Source: an uncultured Dehalococcoidales bacterium (GTDB lineage Bacteria; Chloroflexota; Dehalococcoidia; UBA1151; UBA1328). From it: a stretch of DNA of 12,563 bases. Position numbers and translations under genes: made by a program. Numbering within the stretch: position 1 is the stretch's first letter; the number at the start of each line of letters is the position of its first letter. This document shows positions 6,548 to 12,563 of this stretch, in pieces. The stretch covers positions 1 to 12,563 of the forward strand of contig CAJQSP010000013.1 in the NCBI GenBank assembly GCA_905614375.1, read 5' to 3'. Below the pieces are notes generated by a model. That model worked only from the letters and a program-made list of their open reading frames with translations, made no database searches and was not told the DNA's origin.

Positions 6548-7444
6548 CTATGTAGCGAATAAATCTGATAACTGGCTTAATGCCCAGTCCAGTTCACGCC
6601 GTTCAAACTTATCCAGCTTCTTCGCTGAGGGGTTGCGGATAAAAGGATTGTCGATAATGCCTCTTGTGTGAAGCACATATTTACTCACTTCTATGCCGAA
6701 TAAATTCCCATATAGCAGTACGGGAAGTAAACGCGCTTGAAGTGACCTTGCCTCGTCCAACTCTCCCGCTTCAAGGAGATCCCACACTTTAACTTGAGCA
6801 TCTACGATGTGACTACCAGGCATGTTTCCACACGCACCTCTCGAGTGCTCGTCGATGATGAATTTGGCTGCCATTCCGCCCATAATGCCTTTGAATGCTC
6901 CAGAATCTTTGGCAAGAATTTCTGAAATGACATGGGAGGCAAAGCTACCTTCCTGTTTTACATACTGTATTAGAGGAAACTTGTTTGCCAGTTTGATCAA
7001 GAAATCTGCTGACATTGAAGAGCCACTCGCTGGTGCGTTTTGAATAAATATTGGGAGACTGCAAGACCGGGATAACTCTTCAAAAAAATCATGGATGTAT
7101 TGCTGGGACGCCGGTCTTGAAATTGTAGGCATCGCGATGATTGCTTCGCAACCTATCTCCTCAGCATACGTAGCTAAGCCGACAGAATGCGTGATGTGAT
7201 TACCGGTAACCCCTGCCACCACCGGAACACGTTTATTCACGACTTCAACATAGGTATTTAATACCTCACGGTGCTCCTCTTCACTCAACGTGTAGAACTC
7301 GCTGGCCAATACAGGACCGACGATGCCTGTTGCACCTGAGTTGACGGCGAACTCCACAACACGCTTTAGGCTCTCGATGTCTACTGCCCCCTTCGCTGTA
7401 AAAGGTGTCTGGGGTATCGAAAAAATCCCTCTGTACTGAACCAT
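6548..7444 (-). CDS. Dihydrodipicolinate synthase/N-acetylneuraminate lyase family protein, atypical active site
   Basis: 298 residues from an ATG with GGGAG ten bases upstream; a TTG seven codons earlier is less likely. Length and the opening YRGIFSIPQTPFTAKGAVD are typical of the DapA/NanA class I aldolase barrel. K163 in YVKQEG is in the position of the Schiff-base lysine. The keto-acid carboxylate motif GTTGE is replaced by GPVLASEF (43-50), and the YN-x-P motif carrying the catalytic tyrosine reads QNAP (135-138), so Thr-Thr and Tyr are all missing. It is therefore not a DHDP synthase and probably not an ordinary pyruvate aldolase. A lyase, aldolase or hydratase acting on another carbonyl compound is more likely. 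It sits 36 bases after the ATPase gene in the same operon, linking the importer to the catabolic genes. Confidence 0.85.
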   Translation of the reverse strand: MVQYRGIFSIPQTPFTAKGAVDIESLKRVVEFAVNSGATGIVGPVLASEFYTLSEEEHREVLNTYVEVVNKRVPVVAGVTGNHITHSVGLATYAEEIGCEAIIAMPTISRPASQQYIHDFFEELSRSCSLPIFIQNAPASGSSMSADFLIKLANKFPLIQYVKQEGSFASHVISEILAKDSGAFKGIMGGMAAKFIIDEHSRGACGNMPGSHIVDAQVKVWDLLEAGELDEARSLQARLLPVLLYGNLFGIEVSKYVLHTRGIIDNPFIRNPSAKKLDKFERRELDWALSQLSDLFAT

Positions 7445-7480
7445 GTAACTTCGTCTCCCTGACAAAATTATTCCACTGAT

Positions 7481-8542
7481 CTATTCGGCTGAACCGACGA
7501 GTTCTAGTTCCTCGATTCTGTGGCAGCTCGTAAAGCGGCCAGGCTCGATTTCTCTTACCTCGGGCGCTTCAACGCGGCATTGCTCGACCGCATATTTACA
7601 CCTGGGGTGGAAAAAACACCCAGACGGTGGATTAGCAGGGTCTGGCACTTCTCCTGATAGAGAAAACGTTCTCCGCTTCCCCTTAGACGGCTTTAATGCG
7701 GGCAGCGATGAAATTAGAGCTTCCGTGTACGGGTGCTTTGGATCCCGGAACAGGTCCTCCGGGGTTCCTATCTCAGCAACTTTTCCTACGTACATCACCA
7801 CCACTCGATGGCAGATATGCCTTACGACTCGCAAGTCATGGGCGATGAATATATACGCAAGCCCTAGATCTTGTTGAAGGTCAGCCATCAGATTCAAAAC
7901 CTGCGCCTGAACAGACACGTCTAGAGCCGAAACAGGCTCATCAGCTACGATCAAGCGGGGGTTAAGAGCGAGAGCACGGGCTATCCCGACACGCTGTCTT
8001 TGCCCGCCGCTAAAAGCGTGGGGATACCTGCGCATGTATTCAGGTGCGAGTCCGACCCGTTGTAAAAGGGAAGATACCCTGTCTTCCTGTTCCGACCGAT
8101 TCCCAACGTGGTTTACTACAAGTGGTTCGGCGACTATCTGGAAAATAGTCATACGAGGATTGAGCGAAGTATAGGGATCTTGAAAAATAAACTGAATATC
8201 ACGACGAAGTGGGCGCATCTGAGACTGCGGGAGGTTCGCAAGATCAACAACATCTCCTGTCCTCGTACGAAACAAGATCTGCCCTTCCGTCGGTTTCAGC
8301 GAGCGCACTATGCATCTTGAAGCGGTGGTTTTACCGCATCCGCTTTCGCCTACAATACCCAACGTTTCACCAGTTTTAATTGAAAACGTTAGACCATCGA
8401 CTGCACGCACCATTGAAGTGCGTCGCCGAAAAAATCCTTTGCGAATAGGAAAGTATTTTTTTAGCCCGATGACATTTAAGAGATCGTCACCCTCATCTGC
8501 TGCATCTGACGATTGCATTATGGCCGCATTCTCTTCGGTCAT
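7481..8542 (-). CDS. Peptide/oligosaccharide-type ABC transporter ATP-binding protein (DppF/OppF type)
   Basis: 353 residues from the ATG at 8542-8540, which overlaps the upstream gene's TGA by one base (TGATG) and has GGGAG seven bases before it; an in-frame TTG at 8572 is less likely. It powers import across the inner membrane. Walker A is GESGCGKT (65-72), Q-loop Q121, signature FSGGQRQR (from 177), Walker B LIVADEP and H235 in AHD. The C-terminal OppD/F extension (about 285-345) carries PSGCFFHPRC with cysteines 309, 315, 322 and 340, the arrangement known to hold an iron-sulfur cluster in some Opp/Dpp ATPases. It pairs with the preceding ATPase as a heterodimer. The specificity of family members ranges over peptides, nickel, opines and oligosaccharides, so the sequence alone does not give the cargo. 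Confidence 0.93.
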   Translation of the reverse strand: MTEENAAIMQSSDAADEGDDLLNVIGLKKYFPIRKGFFRRRTSMVRAVDGLTFSIKTGETLGIVGESGCGKTTASRCIVRSLKPTEGQILFRTRTGDVVDLANLPQSQMRPLRRDIQFIFQDPYTSLNPRMTIFQIVAEPLVVNHVGNRSEQEDRVSSLLQRVGLAPEYMRRYPHAFSGGQRQRVGIARALALNPRLIVADEPVSALDVSVQAQVLNLMADLQQDLGLAYIFIAHDLRVVRHICHRVVVMYVGKVAEIGTPEDLFRDPKHPYTEALISSLPALKPSKGKRRTFSLSGEVPDPANPPSGCFFHPRCKYAVEQCRVEAPEVREIEPGRFTSCHRIEELELVGSAE

Positions 8543-9612
8543 CAGGATTCTCCCTTTGTGTATAGGAAACAACTGGCTTTCTGCTGCCCATTGACTATCA
8601 GCAGTTCGGGTTCGCTGCGATCGCAGGTTCCGGGCATGAAAGAATCACATCGCGGATGGAAAAAACATCCTGCCGGCCTGCTGTGAGGTTCCGGCACGGA
8701 GCCCATAATGGTCGGTAGTCGACTACCTTCTATTTTGCTGGTGCCTGGCATCGATGTGAAAAGAGCTTTGGTATAAGGATGTCGCGGTGACTGGAACAGT
8801 TCCATCACAGACGCTTCTTCAACAACCCTCCCCAAATACATCACCTGAACCTCGTCTGCGATCTCCGCGATGACTCCAAGATCATGGGTGATAAATATCA
8901 TGGCCATGCCATGTTCTGCCTGTAACGAACCCAGCAAGTCAAGAATCTGAGCCTGTGTAGTTACGTCAAGGCCCGTGGTAGGTTCATCAGCTATCAGGAG
9001 AGATGGATTCGTTGAAAGTGCAAGTGCGATCATCGCTCTCTGCAGTTGTCCACCACTCAGCTCATATGGATATGAGCCTATACGTTCTGATGGATTCGGC
9101 ATTCCAACACGCTGCAGCCAGTCCACGGCCTGCTCATTAGCCTCAACCTTCGAAATGGGTTTGTGGAGACGCAGGGCCTCGACCATTTGATTGCCAATTG
9201 TGTGGACGGGGCTGAAAGCAGACATGGGTTCCTGGAATATCATCGATATGCCACCGCCCCTGATCGAACGGATTTCACTTCCATTGGGAGGAAGTCTCAA
9301 AATATCAGTCTCAGTGGCAGTTTCTTCGCCTTCGGCACGCTGGTGGTACAAAACTTCCCCACCGGCGATACGGCCTGGGCGGCCTATAAGTTGCAGGATC
9401 GAACGAGCTAAAACACTCTTACCGCAGCCACTTTCACCGACGATACCCACCGTCTTCCCTTCAGCGACGTCAAAGGACACACCATCTACCGCCTTTACAA
9501 CCCCGTCGGGGGTTGAAAATTCGACATACAAATCACGTATTTTCAGCACCTTGCGATCTGGCTGTTTATCGGCGTTAATGATTGTGCCTTCTGCTTTGTT
9601 TGTTTTGACCAT
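8542..9612 (-). CDS. Peptide/oligosaccharide-type ABC transporter ATP-binding protein (DppD/OppD type)
   Basis: 356 residues from an ATG. It is the first of two paired ATPases. Walker A is GESGCGKS (59-66), the Q-loop is FQEPMSAFSP, the signature LSGGQLQRA (185-193), Walker B LLIADEPTTGLD and the H-loop H243. The C-terminal oligopeptide-transporter extension contains PAGCFFHPRC with Cys316, 322, 330 and 348, again a four-cysteine set suited to a metal or iron-sulfur site. The N-terminal ~23 residues are a loosely conserved extension. The gene starts 30 bases after the DppC-type permease stop and ends with a one-base overlap with the DppF-type gene, consistent with co-translation. The ribosome-binding site is weak. 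Confidence 0.93.
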   Translation of the reverse strand: MVKTNKAEGTIINADKQPDRKVLKIRDLYVEFSTPDGVVKAVDGVSFDVAEGKTVGIVGESGCGKSVLARSILQLIGRPGRIAGGEVLYHQRAEGEETATETDILRLPPNGSEIRSIRGGGISMIFQEPMSAFSPVHTIGNQMVEALRLHKPISKVEANEQAVDWLQRVGMPNPSERIGSYPYELSGGQLQRAMIALALSTNPSLLIADEPTTGLDVTTQAQILDLLGSLQAEHGMAMIFITHDLGVIAEIADEVQVMYLGRVVEEASVMELFQSPRHPYTKALFTSMPGTSKIEGSRLPTIMGSVPEPHSRPAGCFFHPRCDSFMPGTCDRSEPELLIVNGQQKASCFLYTKGES

Positions 9613-9642
9613 AGTTTGCTTCAGTTTGAAACCTCAACGCCC

Positions 9643-10773
9643 CTAGGAAGTGCTTGAGTACGGGTCCGCAGCATCTCGCAAACCGTCACCCATAAAGTTA
9701 AGGGCTAGAATCACAACAATCACAGGTAATGCCGGCAACATCAACCAAGGGGTCAAAGCTATAGAGTGGACGTTTTGTGTAGCGTGCAACAGAACGCCCC
9801 AGCTTATCGCCGGTGACCGTAAACCCAATCCAAGAAAACTCAATGCAGTTTCACTGATGATCATAGCCGGTATTGCCAGTGTGGTCGCAGCAATAAGGTG
9901 GCTAAAAAACGATGGCAACATGTGACGGAAAACGATCCTTTGCCATCCAGCTCCCGACAGCATCGCTGCGGTCACAAAATCTTCTTCCCTCAGAGAAAGA
10001 AATTTTCCTCTAACCACCCGGGCCAAATCGGTCCAGGCGAACAGAGAAATGATAATGGTGATCGCAAAATAAATTTGGAGCACGCCCCAGTCCCGAGGGA
10101 GGATTCCTGCCAAAACCAGCCAAATCGGTATGGTCGGTATCGCTCGGAAAATTTCAACTGAGCGCTGTATGACGGTATCGATAACCCCACCGAAATAGCC
10201 TGATATGGCTCCGAGAGAAACGCCAAGTATCAGAGTCAATGTAACGCCGACTAGGCCGATAGACAGTGAAAACCGAGTACCGTAGACGATTCGTGAAAAA
10301 AGACCTCTGCCCTGTACGTCAGTCCCCAATGGAAAAACCAGACTCTCGTGGCTCCTTGTTGAATCTCCCACTCCTATGAGATGCCGGTTGCTGTGAAGAA
10401 GTCCCAGAAACTTGTATTCAAACCCTCGCGCAAAAAATTGCATTGGAATCTTTTCAGAGCAATCTTCGTCGAATGTTTTTTTCAACGACACCGGATCACG
10501 CTTGCCAATCATTGCACACACGTATGGTGCTGGCTTCAATCCGTCAAATACATGAATACTCTGCGGTGGCATCAGCGACCGTTTTGCATCTGTTTCGACA
10601 GGGTCATTAACGGCAACAAATTCCGCGCCGAACGCCACAAGGTAAAAAAACGCCACTATGACAGCCGAAATAAGGGCGAGTTTATGCCGTCGAAAGCGGG
10701 CCCAAACGAGTTGCCTTTCCGAAGCCAGTTTTACATCGCGGGATTCGCTGTTTTCTAAGTTATCGGCAGTCAA
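9643..10773 (-). CDS. ABC transporter permease, DppC/OppC type, with enlarged first periplasmic loop
   Basis: 376 residues from a TTG at 10773-10771 with AGGGA nine bases upstream. The next in-frame ATG would remove the first membrane span, so TTG is preferred. Membrane segments by eye are about 33-53, 168-192, 212-226, 232-250, 291-311 and 343-361. The cytoplasmic EAA coupling motif is at 264-289 (EEDFVTAAMLSGAG...RHMLPS), and the family motif FPLGTDVQGRGLFSR lies at 147-161. Usual DppC proteins are near 300 residues; the extra length is an insert of about 70 residues between the first span and FPLGTD, containing Cys86 and Cys105. This longer loop probably faces the binding protein. The gene begins 6 bases after the DppB-type stop, and its ribosome-binding site overlaps that stop. 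Confidence 0.93.
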   Translation of the reverse strand: MTADNLENSESRDVKLASERQLVWARFRRHKLALISAVIVAFFYLVAFGAEFVAVNDPVETDAKRSLMPPQSIHVFDGLKPAPYVCAMIGKRDPVSLKKTFDEDCSEKIPMQFFARGFEYKFLGLLHSNRHLIGVGDSTRSHESLVFPLGTDVQGRGLFSRIVYGTRFSLSIGLVGVTLTLILGVSLGAISGYFGGVIDTVIQRSVEIFRAIPTIPIWLVLAGILPRDWGVLQIYFAITIIISLFAWTDLARVVRGKFLSLREEDFVTAAMLSGAGWQRIVFRHMLPSFFSHLIAATTLAIPAMIISETALSFLGLGLRSPAISWGVLLHATQNVHSIALTPWLMLPALPVIVVILALNFMGDGLRDAADPYSSTS

Positions 10774-10779
10774 AACTAT

Positions 10780-11763
10780 CTATCCCTGCCTAATTCTAGG
10801 ATCTAAAACACCAAGCAGAATATCTGAGATCAAAGTCCCCACAACAGTCATAACCCCCACAAGGAAAATTATCGCACCGGCCAGTTGCAAGTCCTGTTCC
10901 AAAAGAGACGTCAACAAAGTAGGTCCAATAGTTGGAAGGCTTAACACCACCGACACGATAACGCTTCCAGAAATCAGGAACGGGAATAGGTACGCCGTCA
11001 AACTGACCGCGGGGTTCAGCGCCAACCTGACCGGGTATTTCAGGATCAGACGCCACTCAGTGAGGCCCCTTGCGCGTGCAGCAACTACATATGGCTTGTG
11101 CAGCTCATCCAGTAAGTTCGCACGTACGATCCTTATGAGGGACGCTGTTCCTGATGTTCCGAGAACAATAATCGGTATCACAAGGTGTTTTGCCAGATCC
11201 CATATGCGGGGCAGACTCCAGGGAGAATCCACATACTCTGGTGAAAACAGCCCCCCCATGCTCACTCCAAAAAACACAAACCCAAGCCACAGAAAAAGCA
11301 ATGCTAGTAAAAAATCAGGGACAGCAACACCGATAAATCCCAGGGTGGTAAAAGAATAGTCCGCAAATGAATATTGCCTCACCGCCGATAATATTCCGAT
11401 CGGTATAGCAACCACCCAAATAAACACAACGGTCGCCCCTGCGTACAACACGGTAAGCAGCAGTCTTTGGCCCAATATGTCATTTACCGGGGCACGCTGC
11501 GCAAACGAGTAGCCGAGGTTCCCTCGCATCATGTTCCCGATCCAGCTCAGATACTGCAGATGAGGGGGCTCATCCAGGCCAAAATAAATTCTGAGGTTTT
11601 CGATTTCTGCCTGTGTAACGTTTTCACCTTCCATCTGCAGGGCAATCACCTCGGACGTGACATAGTCGCCCTTGGGAAGCTGAATGAGAATAAATGAGAC
11701 CAGTGAAAGCGCCCATATGGTGATCAGACCTATGCCCATGCGTTTTGCGAGATAAATCCACAT
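10780..11763 (-). CDS. ABC transporter permease, DppB/OppB type
   Basis: 327 residues, the normal size for the family. It starts MWIYLAKRMG with a first membrane span at about 9-29, then a large periplasmic loop with the conserved FGLDEP...YLSWIGNMMRGNLGYS segment (61-86). Further spans are at about 103-127, 137-167, 193-210, 258-276 and 296-318. The EAA motif is at 223-249 (KPYVVAARARGL...KYPVRLALNP), and the C-terminal DPRIRQG is typical. It forms the heterodimeric channel with the DppC-type permease encoded next. The ATG at 11763-11761 has only a weak ribosome-binding site, and the gene lies 241 bases after the binding-protein gene, past a strong hairpin. Confidence 0.93.
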   Translation of the reverse strand: MWIYLAKRMGIGLITIWALSLVSFILIQLPKGDYVTSEVIALQMEGENVTQAEIENLRIYFGLDEPPHLQYLSWIGNMMRGNLGYSFAQRAPVNDILGQRLLLTVLYAGATVVFIWVVAIPIGILSAVRQYSFADYSFTTLGFIGVAVPDFLLALLFLWLGFVFFGVSMGGLFSPEYVDSPWSLPRIWDLAKHLVIPIIVLGTSGTASLIRIVRANLLDELHKPYVVAARARGLTEWRLILKYPVRLALNPAVSLTAYLFPFLISGSVIVSVVLSLPTIGPTLLTSLLEQDLQLAGAIIFLVGVMTVVGTLISDILLGVLDPRIRQG

Positions 11764-11865
11764 TATCGGAAATTAACCTTGATCCATTCATCGGTCGCAC
11801 AAGAAGTGGTCCAGCACACATCCAACCTCAAGTGAACGCATCCAGACCGTTTAGTGTAATTCGGT

Positions 11866-11888
11866 TTCGTACGAACATATAAGTTCGT
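11866..11888. repeat. Short palindrome and overlapping inverted repeat
   Basis: TTCGTACGAA (11866-11875) is a perfect 10-base palindrome. Its right arm ACGAAC (11871-11876) can alternatively pair with GTTCGT at 11883-11888. It lies between the intercistronic hairpin and the permease start and could be an operator or a minor RNA structure; evidence is weak. Confidence 0.25.
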
Positions 11889-11931
11889 CCTCAAATGCGG
11901 CCGATTCTTCATCAAGACCATCGATGGAACT

Positions 11932-11968
11932 CCGTGTCCCGGCGTACTAGACGTATGCCGGGACACGG
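11932..11968 (-). promoter_or_regulatory. Strong intercistronic hairpin between binding-protein and permease genes
   Basis: CCGTGTCCCGGCGTAC (11932-11947) pairs with GTATGCCGGGACACGG (11953-11968) around a 5-base loop: 15 Watson-Crick pairs out of 16 and one G/T position. The minus strand has no T-run downstream, so it is not a standard terminator. Hairpins placed here typically protect binding-protein mRNA and lower permease expression. A repeat element is an alternative. Confidence 0.7.
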
Positions 11969-12004
11969 GATTTCCAATCTCATTATCCGAAACCGTATCT
12001 GGGA

Positions 12005-12563
12005 CTACCGCTCCTGAGTTGCCAGAGAAAGGGTCTCGATAAACGCATTCCCGGGAGTGCCTCCAAATACGCTGAATGGAAGCGGATATGGCAGGTTGCG
12101 CACGTAGTTTTTAACTATGCCCACACGTTCTGCCGCCCCGGTCACCGTGCCGATATACGGAACGTTGTCACAAAGTGCGTTCACTCCCGACTGAACGTCA
12201 TCTATACGTTCTGCAGGACCTTTAGCAAGAGCAGCGTAGTAATCGTCGACCATACCGACTATCCACTCGGGACCACCGTATTCACTTGCAGTCGGATTGT
12301 CTGCCCATTGTTTTGCCAGGGGAGCCCAGCGTGTAGAAGGCAATAAACGACTTTCGAGAACAGGGAAGAATGGACCAGTAACGTTGATCTCTCCCATGTG
12401 CTCGTTACCAGCCTCTATCTCACCCAGCAAGGACTTCGATACAGGCTGGACCTGCAGGTCGATCCCGACATTTTCTTTCCACATCTGTGAAATCATTTCA
12501 CCGAACTCGGAATGATCAATGTGGTAGTTCGTCGGGGCAACCAATTCGAGAGTCAAACGTTTT
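12005..12563 (-). CDS. Extracellular solute-binding protein family 5 (DppA/OppA type), C-terminal part
   Basis: The minus frame is open from the right edge to a TAG at 12007-12005, giving about 185 residues with no true start inside the window (a TTG at 12556 is internal). The N-terminal segment LTLELVAPTNY followed by a helix-strand unit (MISQMWKENVGIDLQVQPV) is the last lobe of a family 5 binding protein. The aromatic- and Pro-rich C-terminal end (VGIVKNYVRNLPYPLPFSVFGG) follows the family pattern. The missing N-terminal part would carry the signal peptide or lipobox. It sits directly upstream of the permease and ATPase genes in transcription order, so it is the receptor of this importer and the operon probably begins beyond the right edge. 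This class binds peptides, opines, sugars and other small molecules. Confidence 0.85.
   Translation of the reverse strand, partial: KRLTLELVAPTNYHIDHSEFGEMISQMWKENVGIDLQVQPVSKSLLGEIEAGNEHMGEINVTGPFFPVLESRLLPSTRWAPLAKQWADNPTASEYGGPEWIVGMVDDYYAALAKGPAERIDDVQSGVNALCDNVPYIGTVTGAAERVGIVKNYVRNLPYPLPFSVFGGTPGNAFIETLSLATQER

Noticed and set aside
6548..7444. Annotation as dapA for lysine biosynthesis
   Set aside because: The keto-acid and tyrosine motifs are missing and the neighbours are catabolic, so the housekeeping name is not supported.
10658..11359. Long plus-strand open frame of 233 codons opposite the permease genes
   Set aside because: It is antisense to the strongly supported DppB/DppC genes, with low-complexity Arg/Ser/Thr composition and no family resemblance.

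Overview
ORGANISM. The window looks like a free-living, probably marine, bacterium of roughly 50% GC. Genes are tightly packed, often overlap by 1-4 bases, and several use TTG or GTG starts. Cytosolic sulfatases, an enolase-superfamily enzyme, a peptide-type ABC importer and remnants of a D-amino-acid/sarcosine-oxidase-like flavoprotein and an NHL-repeat protein would fit marine lineages rich in enolase-superfamily and sulfatase paralogs, such as SAR202-type Chloroflexota or some marine Alphaproteobacteria. That assignment is inference; no taxonomic marker is present. LAYOUT. (1) 1-1020 holds three partial coding remnants. An NHL-repeat fragment (minus, running off the left edge) and the C-terminal third of an FAD-dependent oxidoreductase (plus) meet head to head near 317-336, each without its N-terminal part. 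The C-terminal ~100 residues of a secreted, marine-type repeat or adhesin-like protein (minus) follow. (2) 1021-1640 has no convincing gene but contains two inverted-repeat pairs. (3) 1641-3074 is a choline-sulfatase-like arylsulfatase on the plus strand. (4) From the right edge down to 3161, everything is one minus-strand array: family 5 solute-binding protein (partial), two permeases, two ATPases, a DapA/NanA-superfamily aldolase or lyase, a second sulfatase, a mandelate-racemase-type enolase-superfamily enzyme, and a small unrecognised membrane protein. It ends in a clear intrinsic terminator at 3121-3154. A strong hairpin lies between the binding-protein gene and the first permease gene. 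HOW IT MAY WORK TOGETHER (inference). Neither sulfatase has a signal peptide, so desulfation should be cytoplasmic. The importer would bring in an intact, small, sulfated (possibly amino- or carboxylate-bearing) compound. Sulfatase removes sulfate, the enolase-superfamily enzyme abstracts the proton alpha to a carboxylate (dehydration or racemisation), and the DapA-like enzyme cleaves or condenses the product. The DapA-like protein keeps the Schiff-base lysine but lacks the usual Thr-Thr and Tyr keto-acid motifs, and the enolase homolog lacks the second lysine of KxK. The substrate is therefore probably not one of the textbook sugar acids. The array is a candidate, to my knowledge uncharacterised, sulfo-ester utilisation operon.
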